64,000 nt of DNA from Macropodus opercularis (taxonomy: Eukaryota > Chordata > Actinopteri > Anabantiformes > Osphronemidae): contig CM061109.1 in assembly GCA_030770545.1 (NCBI GenBank), positions 3,534,001 to 3,598,000 of the forward strand, written 5' to 3'. The translations under genes and the position numbers were made by a program. Position 1 is the stretch's first letter. Every line of letters begins with the position of its first letter. Of the stretch, positions 10,501 through 22,417 are shown piece after piece. Below the pieces are notes generated by a model, which was given only the letters and a program-made list of their open reading frames with translations, made no database searches and was not told the DNA's origin.

Positions 10501-13070
10501 CAGAGGCTTATGTTGAGCCTTTTGCCTCGGAGAACCGAGAAAGCTCAAGAACCAACTCTTTCTTTCTACTGCACCATGATGCGTGATGGCGATCAGAGTC
10601 CACGGACTAGGAACATCAAGGATGGATTCAAGTTCCAGGCTCAGCACCACACGTCGCTCTCATCATAGGGTTAAGAGATGCAACAGAAAGAATACAACCT
10701 ACCACACGAGGATTAATGGACCAAGGGAGTAATGATCAAAACTAGGAGTATGTGCAACACCCCAATCTTTCCAAAGAAAACCAAACATCAATGACTATAA
10801 GTTAGATCAACACTCATTAATGCAATAGTACAGGAATAACATCTTACTGTACCAGACCCACACACACTGCTGTCCAACATTCCTCCAGGAATGGGCTGGT
10901 ATACTGTGATCTTCATCATCTAGATATTCAATCCACAACACTGATGTATGTGGCCTATGATGGCATTTTGATCTGCTCAAAAAGTAAAAAGCAGTGTGAA
11001 AGACTCAACTGCAGTATTTAAGGCCTTAGCAGCTGGACGTCATAAGCTCAGTAAAAGCAAGCTGCAGTTCTGTCAGAAAACTGTAGAGTCGTTGGGACGG
11101 CAGCTTAGTGGTGAAAAGAGGCTTATAGCACCGTCTCAGGTAGAAGCTGTAATAAAAGCTCCCCAACCACTAACTCTGGGACAGAAGTTGTCATTTTTGG
11201 GGATGGCTGGTTTTGCGGACGACACAACTGTGGTAGGTCTCTCATCAGTAACAGAGATGAGACAAACTACAGGAGCGAAGTGAGCCGTCTGCCCTGAGAG
11301 TGAACAGCACCAAGTTCCTGGGTGTTCACATCACAGAGACCCTCTCCTGGACCAACAACACCACAGCACTGGCCAAGAAAGCACAACAGCGCAAACTGAG
11401 AAGAGCTAGAGCCCCCGCCCTCATCATGTACACCTTCTACAGAGGCACCATAGAGAGCATTCTGTCCAGCTGCATCACTGTGTGGTACGGAGCCTGCAAC
11501 GCCTCCTGCCGTAAGACACTACAACGCATAGTGAGAGCAGCTGAGAAGATCGTTGGAGTCTCTCTCCCCTCCCTCCAGGACATTTACAGCACCCGTCTCA
11601 CCCGCAAAGGCCTCTGTATCGCAGGTGATCCCACCCACCCATCCTCTGTCCTGCTCCACGTACCCTGACCCTACGAAGTCCTCCATCCCAGGTCTAACTC
11701 TCCTCCAACCAAACACTGTGACCAGCACCAGTCACTTTAAAAAAACCTTTGGACATGTCTCTACCTCACTTAGCTACCTGTTTAGTCACTTTATGAAAAA
11801 AGCTACTTGCACTACACCAAAACACTTGTTGTACATTTGTGTGTGCAGATTTTTATTTTTGTGTGTATATATCTGCTTTTATATATTTTTATAGTCATAT
11901 ATATTTTAGAAGATATGTTGTATGTATGCACCAGGGCCTGAGGGAAACGCAATTTCACTTCTCTGTATGTATGTGGTAGAATTGACAATAAACTTAAACT
12001 TAAAACTAAACTAGAAACTAATCGATCAGTCCCACTTGTGTGGACAGAAGAAGCTAAAGGAGCATTTCAGAAAAAGAGACCTGCAGACTGCTCCAGCTTT
12101 AGCCAATCCTGACTATACGACACCATTTCACCTTTATGTGGCTGAAAGACAAAACTGTGCTGATGCAAGACTCCCCCACAGGGAAACAGCCCATAGCCTG
12201 TTACAGCACTAAGCTTGATAACACTGAGGAGGGACTGACTCCCTGCTGCCAGAGATTGGCAGCAGCAGCAGCATTTACCCATAAGTAAGCATCAGTTCTA
12301 ACAGTGGGACACCCTGTGACATTGTATGTATCTCACCAACTGCATGCTATGCTAACTAGTCCTTGATTTGTTGTTACACAGGCCAGAAGGACTGGTTATG
12401 AAGTGTTACTATCAGGACAAGAACAAACTGTGCAGCGGTGCAACACAATAAATCCCACACGACTGCACACAAGAAACACACACATTCATGCAAGTATGAG
12501 AGAATTTGTACAACCAACCGATTCCATCAGATTCATTTTGTTTGTGGATGAGTCGTGCGTATGAAACAGGAAGGCATGCAGCATGTGGGGCATTTTATAA
12601 AGTACAGCTTAGATCAGCCATGTTCAGCACAACTTGCTGATATTAGGGCCAAACAGCCACAATCTATCCAGACAGTGCATATGGCTATGGAGTGTGTCAC
12701 ATATGGATTTATCCATGCGGCTGGCTCACCTGTAGTGCATGGAGAAGCTGTGGCACAATTGATTCTCAAGTGCAGCTACCAAAAGAGTTAGAGGGAAAGA
12801 TTCCTGTTTGTAGTAGTGCAGGTTTAGTAGATGGATGGAAGCTTGTCCAACAGCTGAACCAGACCACAAAGCAGCAGCTAAGTTTTTGTATGCAGTGTTT
12901 CCCAGATTTGACAATGCCAGATACTATATCATCAGACAAGGGTCCTCACTTTCTGTCAAGTGTGATAAGAGAAATGTTTCATATCCCAGGAGCAGCAGGT
13001 GATGGGCCCTCAGTCGGGGATCCTGGTCACCCTGCTCTTGACAACCTTGATGTACCTCCACGTACACCTG
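10500..13070 (+). pseudogene. Endogenous retrovirus-like pol relic (copy A), interrupted by a LINE fragment
   Basis: The frame from 10996 carries residues resembling the connection between reverse transcriptase and RNase H of vertebrate retroviruses (KLSKSKLQFCQKTVESLG and then FLGMAG). Upstream, a degenerate active-site-like stretch is readable out of frame. Near 12900-12980, PDTISSDKGPHFLSSV resembles the integrase core around its second catalytic aspartate. Stops and frameshifts are dense and I see no LTRs. A LINE fragment splits it at 11212-12018. A gag-like piece kept in copy B is deleted here. It is an old, non-functional copy. Confidence 0.6.
11212..12018 (+). mobile_element. LINE 3' fragment (jockey-superfamily-like), only in copy A
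   Basis: It starts mid reverse transcriptase with FADDTTVVGLSS, then an internally deleted, frame-shifted body. The frame at 11300-11668 includes STKFLGVHITETLSWTNNT and FYRGTIESILSSCITVWYGA, a C-terminal block typical of fish LINE polymerases. The end is an AT-rich 3' region with CAATAAACTTAAACT just before the junction. Copy B has an unfilled site here with 76 bp (54505-54580) that are missing in copy A, so insertion was accompanied by a target deletion. Confidence 0.8.
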
Positions 13071-16030
13071 TCTGGGGACAAGACCTGTTGGAGGAGGAGA
13101 ATGTTTCCTATCTTTTCCCTCTGTTCTGTTTGTGTTTGTTGTGCTAACCCTCTCAGGTTTAGCAAGACTCTCTCTACGTCCTTTTCTGCTCCTACGTCAG
13201 ATATTCTTGAAATAAACAGTTTAAGGGAATTTCCTATTGTGCATCCTCAGTAGAAATTATTATTGTTACTTTTTTTATTATAGTTAATTTAAATATCATG
13301 ATTCTTTACTTGTGCAGAAGACAACACCTTGTGTTGTTAAAACTACTAGCTAAGAGCAACAGACATTTCCATTTTTGTGCTTTACATGGGAAAACATCAA
13401 CCAATACACCGTGGACACAGAACGACTTTGATTTGTTTTCACATGTATTTTTCAAAATATGTGTAACCCTATGGAAGAAATCTGGGCCATAAGTCTTCAA
13501 AAAATTAACTCCCAAACGAAAACAAGCTATTTGAACCAAAACTATGAAAAACTGTAACCAAAGTTTCTCAATTCAAATATGAGTAAATTATTATTAAAAT
13601 AAACGTTATATTTAAAATTGGATGCTATATCTTTATTGATACATAACGCCCATCACTGTAAAAACTGTAATAAAAAGGCAAATAAAACTTCTGCCTGGCC
13701 GCAGTTGTCAGTTTGCATAAAGACTGCAAAACAATTTAACTGGTATCAACTTGGCTGCTACTGAATCTACAGAACTGGCCTCTATAGGGTTCAATGTTCC
13801 TCCCTAGCGCTCAGCGCCATCTACTGGCCCATGTAGCTGATTGCTCTAACAAGCACATCATTTACAATCCTCAAAACCTTGAGGAAACACACACACACAC
13901 ACACACAAAGTGTGACTTATTTTCACTTTTCTCTCCTGAATTGCACCATGAACCTCTCATAATTACTTTTACCTACTTTTATTGCATTACCTCTATTTAC
14001 ACATAGTTACATTTAAATGCGAGTTTCAGACAGAAAGTCAGTGTCTGGCAGAACTACAAAAAATCCCAAACATCTAAAACATGCAGAGAAACTCCACATC
14101 TGCTGTTTTTGTAGCTTTATACGTCAAAAATATATCAAAACTCTTTATGAGCATGACATTTCTTATCTAGTAAACTCCTAAATCGAAACATATCAGCTAA
14201 ACACAGCTGTGAGATAAATGTGGAGCACTTTGTTTTTCTGAACTGTAGTAAAGTTAAGAGGAGAGTGAAAACAAAACTTCTACCAACCTCTAAGTATCTG
14301 CATATGAAGCCGTATTTGTTTAGGTAATAGATCAGCTCCCACCACTGCCTGTTTTCTGCAGTGAAAGCAAGATTCAGTGGCGAACTGCTAACATCACCTG
14401 GTGGTGTTAATGTGCAAGTATCAGCTACACAACCAGCTGCTACTCTTGGACAACTTGCTGTGTTTTGGCACCTGTGGATCGGTTTAGGCTGACGCTGAAG
14501 CAATTATTATTGGTTATTTTAACTAGCATTAAAATAAGCAGATGTTTTTAATGTTGTGGCTGTTTCTCTGATGTCATTGGTTGTCATGACATAACTAGAC
14601 TAGAACCATAAATACCACATCAGGTCTTACACAGAGTACTTATAATTAATCTAAATACCAGACAGGACATGATGCAATTAACAATTAACAGGCTTGTGCA
14701 TTGGATTCAAATGGAAAATGTTTATTTCACCTAACATTAAACCACAAGTCTTTTCAAGTCAAGTGAAATTGTTGCAGTTTGCCATGACACTGCTCATGTA
14801 CTGACACTCGAGCATTACACAGTTTCATGGAAAATCGAAGGCACGATGAAGAATCTGAATCATGAAGGCAAACAATGCTCTGCCGTGTTTCAGGTGGAGG
14901 TGATCTGTTGTGCGGTATCACGACAGCTGGAGACGATGAACCCGACGCAGCATGTCCTGGATGGGAAGAGGTCACACAAAAAAAAACATTCACCCATCAG
15001 GGGGCAGTCTTCACTGACAGATGGTGTGATCTCAGTAGAAGTGCACAGTTTGACATGATACATGTTGCTTGCTATTACCAAACAGTGATATACATCACTG
15101 ACAGGTTTATAAAGCTTCCATCAACATCTATACTTGGGTTGGCAGATTTGGCTTTTTTTCATCCATTTCTCTTTGCTCCAACTCCTGGATTCTGGGGAGA
15201 GTATTTAAAGTTTTAACTTACCCGCAGTAAAAGCTCCCTCACAGTCTTGAAATGTTTCTACGTGGGACAATGAGTCATAAGCATGAGAGAGAAGATTCCA
15301 ACAGGATGTGGGATGAGAATGAAGCTATGATTAAAAGAAGCGGAAGAACAGGGGGTTGAGCATCAGGTGGACAAATAACTACTGCAAACTGTATGTTTGT
15401 ACTTATACTTTCTGAAAGGTCTAGAAAAATTCTGTATTTACTGTCTAAATTAATCAAATCCTGCATCTCTGGTGGCGTGGTGGTGCATCAAACTATGACA
15501 CAGGTAGTTTGCACATTTAGGAAGGTTCAATCTGTGGCACTTCTGTTCTCCAGCCAGCTGAGGCAATGTCTCTTGGGACTTTGTAGCTGGTTCATGGAAC
15601 ACAGGTGTCATTTCATGTTTCTGATTAATCAGGTTGAATTCTGGTTAGTCAGCGTCTTGCTTTGTATTCTGGTTATTAGAGACCATCTTGCTCTGTACTT
15701 AGTCAGGTAGGATTTTGTTTTATAGACTAAATGTTATTGTATTTATCCTCATAGCGAGTGACTATAGTTAGTTGTTAGTTACTAGTTGTTTGTTTATTAA
15801 AGACAATATTCCTGTTGAATCACAACCAGCCTTCCAGTGTCTGCTTTCTTGTTTGTCACACATTCGCAGGTTTTGGAGTGTCTGTTGTCTTTTGATGTCT
15901 TTTTGGTTAAAATGCTTCTGTCCCAGCATTTTAAATATGTCAAGTTAAACTTTTTTATCTAAAAATGAATTGAATTACACTAAATTTAAAACTTATACTG
16001 CATGAAAATGATCACTGAAAAAGACAATAA
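13070..16030. other. Mostly non-coding stretch (copy A)
   Basis: It contains an (AC)10 microsatellite (13887-13907), an unassigned 122-codon minus-strand frame (14135-14503, preserved in copy B) and an AT-rich segment at 15640-15850 with ATTAAA near 15796. Overlapping frames on both strands around 14850-15220 are mutually exclusive and show no domain. I cannot assign any gene here. Confidence 0.4.
14135..14503 (-). CDS. Unassigned 122-codon ORF
   Basis: Open on the minus strand and preserved in copy B (56689-57084) with few changes. Residues include LNLAFTAENRQWWELIYYLN. An AG|GTTGGT donor-like site interrupts the frame near 14288, so only the first two thirds might be exonic. No domain recognised. 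It could equally be chance coding potential in relic transposon sequence. Confidence 0.25.
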   Translation of the reverse strand: MLQRQPKPIHRCQNTASCPRVAAGCVADTCTLTPPGDVSSSPLNLAFTAENRQWWELIYYLNKYGFICRYLEVGRSFVFTLLLTLLQFRKTKCSTFISQLCLADMFRFRSLLDKKCHAHKEF

Positions 16031-16254
16031 AACTGAAAAGCTGACGTGGCCTTTTCTAGGGATAACAGTAAGTATCACAGCAACAAATTGGTGTCATGGA
16101 TCACATTAAAAATACAACTTCGAATGTACAACAGATGAAGAAATGCACAATTATAATAAGAAGAACTTGATGTTTGACACTGACAGGTACTGACACCAAT
16201 GATGTAAAAATGAAATCCAGGCAGGGGACCACAGTGATGGCCCTACTTCTTTAC

Positions 16255-16331
16255 CTGATTATTAACATCCCATTGAAAGGAAGAGACATCTCAGTCTCAA
16301 CTGCCACTGCAGGAGTCTGCTTGTGTGTCAC
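16255..16331 (-). CDS. 77-nt putative coding exon of the right arm (copy A, inverted)
   Basis: Acceptor TCACAATTCCAG and donor CAG|GTAAAG on the minus strand. It has the same 77-nt length and open frame as the left-arm exon. The segment equivalent to SEMPPASS reads TEMSLPFN, so it has diverged in protein sequence without losing frame. It is repeated in copy B at 58754-58830. Confidence 0.5.
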
Positions 16332-16499
16332 CTGGAATTGTGAGTCAAATGTCTGTCACCTGGAATTCAGTGGAAAAACAAAAACACAACAGATAGAGAC
16401 CATATCTTTACAGATTAAGAAGCTGTAAGTAAGTATCAGCATCAATAGGTGCTTAAAATGTCCTCATCTGCCTGAGCATGTTTTTCCATCCTGTCTACT

Positions 16500-16539
16500 G
16501 TAGTGAGTAGGTGTGGAACCTCAACTACCTACTCACTAC
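16500..16539. other. Palindromic hairpin, 13-bp perfect arms (copy A)
   Basis: GTAGTGAGTAGGT (16500-16512), a 14-nt loop and ACCTACTCACTAC (16527-16539). It lies at the junction where the right arm departs from the left arm. Copy B has one mismatch in the right half. Confidence 0.85.
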
Positions 16540-16836
16540 CCTTCAGACAACTTCACCTGGATGAATGAGAATCTCCACAGACAACTACAGACATTGTTTC
16601 TACCATAGCCCCAAGTACAAACCAGAGCACGTTGCTAACTTGTAACACATTCAGGCATAAGTTAATAAATAAAGGCAAAACAAGATATACACTTCATTTA
16701 ATATAGTATTTGACAAGTAAATTTTGCTCCTAAATTGTTATTAATTATCTACTATAGTTCTGTGGAAACAGAAATTCGAAACACTAATTCGAGCATGGCC
16801 TCAGTCAGGTATCATCAATTGTGTTTATAATAATAA

Positions 16837-17438
16837 TGTTACGAGTCCCAAGTCGGGTACCAGCGCAGCAAAGATGAAGCTGGGAAACAGGTAACAATCA
16901 GGAGCAATTATGGATTGAAGCGCTCAGTTCACCTTCCCGAATAGCCTTTCTCTTTATTCATCTTTTCAACTAATAACAAAACATTTACTTCACTTAATAT
17001 AATTTAACTCTATGAGCAATGTAAACCAACAAAAAATAACTTATCACAAAAAGATGTGCGTGTAGGAGCCTAAATACTATTACTATGAAAAGCAAATACA
17101 TATGGTGTCCGTCTGCAGGACATAGTGTAGCAGACAGATGACACGGCGCATGCGCTACTCGACACGCCATGCGTCTCACTGCTCACGTAGCGTGTAGCGA
17201 ACTTCTAAACTCTAATTAAAGTTCATTGTAAGAGTGTACGTTCCCTATAAACAATTTAATAACATTCGCCGTACAAATATAAACTCTCTCTAATGTGGTT
17301 TTCATTAGTTTTCCACCAATTACTAACCTGGGAAACAGGTAACAATCAGGAGCAATTATGGATTGAAGCGCTCAGTTCACCTTCCCGAATAGCCTTGAGG
17401 TGGGGGCGGAGCTCCACCGCAAAAGCCTCCCTGGTGCA
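16837..17438 (-). repeat. Gypsy 3' LTR (copy A)
   Basis: 602 bp bounded by TG...CA. It contains an internal 69-bp direct repeat (16880-16948 and 17328-17396). Compared with the 5' LTR I see two substitutions, both around the ACTCTATGAGCAATG stretch. Confidence 0.95.
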
Positions 17439-17756
17439 ACTGCTTCCGTCCCAAAGGTTCCTACCTGAGATTTATGTTCCCGTGTGTTCACTAAATAAAT
17501 ATGGGAATTGTATATCCAATTCTCCTATATTTTATAATATATATATATATCCATCTAAATAAATTATACACAAATAAATCCACGTTTCACTTGTGGTGTA
17601 TCACATACTCCCCAACAAACAAAAGTGGCTCCTGACACTTATACTTAGGTGTTACCGAATACAACCATCTATATCTCAGAGAACTGCCAAGCACTTACGG
17701 AACAAACAAATTAACAGTTTGAGTCTTGAGTCACCTAAGATATATGTCCCCGCTAT
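17439..17756 (-). other. Gypsy 3' untranslated segment
   Basis: AT-rich, with an (AT)n run near 17537-17550. It lies between the pol stop and the 3' LTR. No env-like frame is visible, and the polypurine tract expected just before the LTR is only weakly purine-rich. Confidence 0.5.
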
Positions 17757-20700
17757 TCAATAATAGCAGACTGGAGACATGACTGGCAAATATACAGGTG
17801 AGATGGTTGGTGTAGGATGGAAGAAGGGGGTGTAAGACACTGGACACTGGTGCGTGCACACTGTGGGCAGAGTACAAATGGAGTTAACCATCAGCCGTGG
17901 CTCATATGTGGGCTGCCCCAGGGATGCATAGGTGAGCATCTGGCCAGGTCGTCTCTCTCTGGGTGATCTCCTCAGTGGAGGCTGCATCTCAGGCTCAGGT
18001 TCCAGGGGGTCTTGCTGGGGATTTCCAGGTTGCGTTGGTCCCTGCTCTCCATAAACTCGAGGTACATCAGTCTGTGTCACGTCCTCTCCTTGTCCTCCTT
18101 GTTCCTCCTCGCCTGCATTCTCCGTTTGGATTACAGGTCCCATTGTTGTCTGCTCTCCTTGGCACATTTCATCTTCTCCCAGGTCATGCTGTGGGTCACG
18201 GGTACCATTTTGGTGAGGTCTATTGCATCCACTTCTTGACACGTCACTCGGCATCCTCAGCCAATATCTAGGAAAATTCTCCTCCTCCTCTGACTTACTT
18301 GTGACCTGGTTCTGCATCTCTTCAACCTGCCTTAACGGTCTCCTCGGCATGACTGTCTTCTTTCGTATTCTGTCCGAACTGTTTGTCATTAATGGCTCAA
18401 TGGGTAAATCGTTCACTTGGAGCAACAGGTTCCGGTGGAGGACACGGGTGCGACCGCCTCCTGCTTCAGGACTGACCCTGTAGACTGGGTTCTCACCAAG
18501 CTGCTCTTTGACGATGAAGATCGTCTTTTCCCAGTACGGTTTTAGTTTGCATGGACCTCCTCTTTCAGTGAGGTTACGCACAAGGACCCGATCTCCCGGC
18601 TGGAGCGTTACTCCTTTGTTATGTCTGTCATAATAGTATTTACCCTTAGCGCTGGACTGTTGGCTGTGTGTGCTTGCTAACTTGTATGCCTCTGTCATTC
18701 TCTCCCCCCATTTTTCTGCAAAGCTTCTTGGCGTTACTCTCTCCTCCTCTGTTATTAGCCCAAATAGTAGGTCCACAGGCAGATGAGGGTGACGACCATA
18801 TAACAAGTAATATGGAGAAAATCCAGTGGCCTCATGCCGCGTGCAGTTATATGCATGAATAACATGTGGCAAGTGTTCCTTCCAGTTCTCTCTCTCCTTC
18901 TCTCCCAGTGTCCGAAGCATTTGCAACAGGGTTCGATTGAACCGCTCTGCCGGATTGCCCTGTGGGTGATAAGGTGACGTACGTGAGTGACTCACCCCAG
19001 ACATTTGCCTAAGTGTCCTAAACAGCTCATTCTCAAACTCCCTTCCTTGATCATGATGGAGCTTGGCTGGGTATCCAAATCGGGGAATGAAATCATTGAA
19101 GAGTCGATCAGCTGCAGTCTTCCCTGCCTTATTCCGGGTGGGGTATGCTTGGGCAAACCTAGTGAAGTGATCCATCACCACCAGGATGTATTCATAACCA
19201 CCACGGCTGGTCTCAAGGTGGAGGAAGTCTATGCAGACCAGTTCAAGGGGTGCGGTAGACGTCAGACTCCCCATCGGTGCTCTGTCATGTGTTGCTGTTT
19301 TTTTCTGTTTAATACAGTGACACTTCCTGGTAACATACTCCTCAATATCTTTTTTCATGAAAGGCCAGTAAGATCGTTCTCTGGCCAGGCTCAATACTCT
19401 TTCCACACCAACATGTCCCATTTTGTCGTGCAGGTATGTGAAAGCAGTCTGTTTGTAGTTGGCAGGTGAGACTAGCTGTTTACGAGCAAGTGTTAACCGG
19501 TAAAGAAGCCCATCCTCCACATGCAGCTTGCTCCACTCTCTTGACAGCCTCCTGGCTGGTCCATCGAGCATCCGACGTATGGTGTCAGTCAGTTCACTGT
19601 TCCTCTCCTTTAGCTCTAAGATTATACTAATGGCTGGATCTTAGTTGTTCGTTGTCCCTCTGCCAGTTCATCGCGGCTGATCACTGGGAAAGGCTCTGTA
19701 TGAGTGTTTTGCAGGGTTTTATGTCCAGAGCTGCCACCCATGCTACATCTCTGTGGTGTGCAGCTTTACTCCCTTCCCAGGTAGCATGCACCGCCTCTTC
19801 TGAGAGCCTCTCAGAGCACTGCTTCATGTAGGTTTTAATGTCAAGGGGCCAACGAGAGAGAGTGTCAGCATCAATGTTCAAGCTGCCTGGTTTGTATCTG
19901 ATTTCAAAACAGAAGTCTGCCAACTGTCCCACCCAGCGGTGGCCTACTGCATTTAGTTTGGCAGTACTCATTATGTATGTCAGGGGGTTGTTATCAGTGA
20001 ATACGATGAAGTGAGGAGCATAGAAGAGGTAGTCCCTAAACTTGTCGCACACCGCCCACTTTAAAGCCAAAAACTCAAGCTTACCGCTGTGGAAGTGATA
20101 GTTTCGCTCTGCTGATGTTAGCGTGCGGGACCCATAGCCAATCACTCATTTTTCCATCTTGTTTCTGGTACAGGACTGCCCCAAGGCCCTGCTGGGAAGC
20201 ATCTGTGTGAAGTATGAAAGGTTGATCAAAATCTGGATATGCCAACACTGGTGGGTTGGTTAGGATGTTTAGTAAATTCTCAAGGATCTGCTGATGTTCG
20301 TTCTTCCACTCCACAGGGGTGCGTGAGGGAAGCTGGTGGCCTTTGGTCCTTCCTTTTGAAGATTTTAGTTGCACCGCATCAGTTTTCACTTGAAGCAACT
20401 CGTACAGTGGTCTTGCAATAGATGAGAAATCCTGCACGTATGCTCTGTAATAGCTTAGAAACCCAAATAATCTTCTGACGTGCCCTACTGTCTGTGGGGT
20501 CCTCTCTTTCAGTGCCTGTACTGCCTCTATGTCTTTTGGATCCACCCGTACACCCTCAGCGGAGACTAGCCGACCCACATATCTGACTTCTTTACGGAAT
20601 AACTCACACTTTTCTGGTCTCAGCTTAACCCCATGATGCTGCAAAGCCTGAAGCACACGGCGCAGCACCTCGACATGCTCTTCAAACGATCTGGAGAAGC

Positions 20701-22417
20701 AGAGGACATCGTCCAAATAAGGGATGCAGCACTCATCCCTGAGTGTTTCAAGCATTTCCTCCATGCTCCTTTGGAAGGCTGCTGGTGCATTTGACAGTCC
20801 AAAAGGTATCCTGACCCATTCATATAGGCCCCAGGGTGTAGTAAAAGCAGTCAGATGTCTAGACCCCTCCTCAATAAAGCCTTGGTGATAAGCTTTTCCC
20901 TGGTCTAGGATTGAAAACCAGCTGTAGCCCCCTAGTGAGTCGATCAAATCTTGTATACGGGGAAGTGGGTGTCGGTCAGGCACAGTCTTTTTATTAAGGA
21001 GTCGATAGTCAATACATAGACGTAATGACCCATCCTTTTTCCTTACACAAACAATCGGTGCAGCATAGGGTGACTGAGATTTTACTATCCATCCCTTCAC
21101 CATCAGCTCCTGGATATACTCTTTTACTTCTTTGTACAGTGGTTTTGGAACTGATGCATAGGCCTTCTGTACAGGAACATTGTCTGTGAGTCGAATTGAC
21201 ATTTGAAGAGCAGGAATGCATCCAATGTCATCGCTACTGCGTGCAAACGCTGCAGTCTCCTCCTGTAGCATCTTCCCAACTATCTGTCGTTGTTCTGTGG
21301 TGAGGTGACTTAGATCCACCGGTGGTTGCCAGGCCTCAGCAAGGGGGTTGGTTGGGGTGATGACATTATTAACTTCAACCCTCGCTGTCGTACTCGGTGG
21401 TGAGAGTTGTGTCTCAGGTTTGCCTAGCTCAAGAACTTTAACTATTGGTTGTATGGAGCCTATAGGGGTCCTCTTTGGCAGAGTGATTTCATGCCTGGTG
21501 TGATTAGTAACTGGTATCTTGACATATGGCCACCTAGTGTTGTTTATTTCTAAGAGACCCTCCCCGACACTGAGCTGCGCTAGGTTTGGGTCCTCTTCTT
21601 GTGGTTCATAAAGAACAATGGGGTTAGACGTGTTAAAAGTAGGTGACACTCTGCAACGGACATGCATTGTCCCTCCAGCCGGAATGTTGACATTTTCTTT
21701 ACCCACCCTTACTGTTGCCATGCTGTGGTGTGATGACCTCTGGGCCTCTATAAAACTGACCATGGTCCGTACCTGCTCTTCTTCAACACCAAGTGCCCTT
21801 TTAAGGAGACTGACCACCAAGGCTTGTGCATCTGTCTCCGACTTTTGTCTGTCCACCATCTCTTGAAGTACATTAGCACCTAATAGAGGCTGTGGGAGTG
21901 GAAGCTGACTTACCAGGAAAGGGACTTGAATAGCAAGTTTTGGGTTGTCATTCCCTGTCAGGTTGACTGTTAGCTCCACCCATCCATCATATGGGATTGG
22001 CTGTCCATTTGCTGCACAAATGTCAAGGTTTTCCCCTGGGTCTAAGAGTTCATATAAAGGTCTGACAGGGAAGCTGGGAATAAACGTCTCTTTCCATAGC
22101 CTGTCGACTATACTCACTTGTGAGCCAGTGTCAAAAAGAACAGTTGTTGCAAACCCGCTGATGAAACAATTCAGCAGGCTCTTCCTCCCAATTAGGGGTG
22201 CAGTGTGAAGAGGATCCTCTGTAGCTGTTCTCTTTTCTTCACAGTTGTAGACTTTGTTACCTCGCTTCCGCTGTTGTTGTTTAGCTCTGTGACTTACGCT
22301 GCGGGACTGGAACTGTGGGACGGCCTCTGGTTGTCCCTCAGCAGAGACCGTTCCTCGTTTCCCGACTGTCGAGGTCTTTTTAAGCAGCCTACTGCTCGAT
22401 GCCCTGCTTCTCCACAT
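17757..22417 (-). pseudogene. pol: Gypsy pol (protease-RT-RNase H-integrase), frameshifted (copy A)
   Basis: The aspartic protease motif VLFDTGSQVSIVD is at residues 94-106. The RT active site is YLDD within CIPYLDDVLCFS, and RNase H starts at LHTDASQQGLGAVLYQ. The integrase frame (19571-17757) has an HHCC-like zinc region (HDKMGH...CHC), the second catalytic aspartate in LHHDQGREFENELF, and the catalytic glutamate in NPAERFNRTL. Relative to copy B, a 2-bp loss near 20145 shifts the frame inside RNase H, and an insertion near 19645 breaks the linker before integrase. Pol overlaps the gag frame by about 124 nt in the -1 frame. The protein is not intact in this copy. Confidence 0.92.

Larger units (their letters stand above)
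16030..16836 (-). repeat. Right arm: inverted partial copy of the left arm (copy A)
   Basis: Read on the minus strand, 16836-16600 matches about 37740-37975, 16500-16190 matches the start of copy A (about 41-316), and 16190-16030 matches 2209-2455. The right arm therefore lacks the 1.9 kb found at 317-2208 and has a palindrome-bearing insert in place of the 37982-38058 exon. Its outer end is cut by the Gypsy LTR. Confidence 0.85.

Noticed and set aside
15640..15850. Solo LTR
   Set aside because: The segment has an LTR-like 3' look (ATTAAA followed by a CA-ending tail), but I could not find matching boundaries or a target duplication.
18987..19469. 160-codon plus-strand frame at 18987-19469
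   Set aside because: Antisense shadow of the Gypsy integrase.
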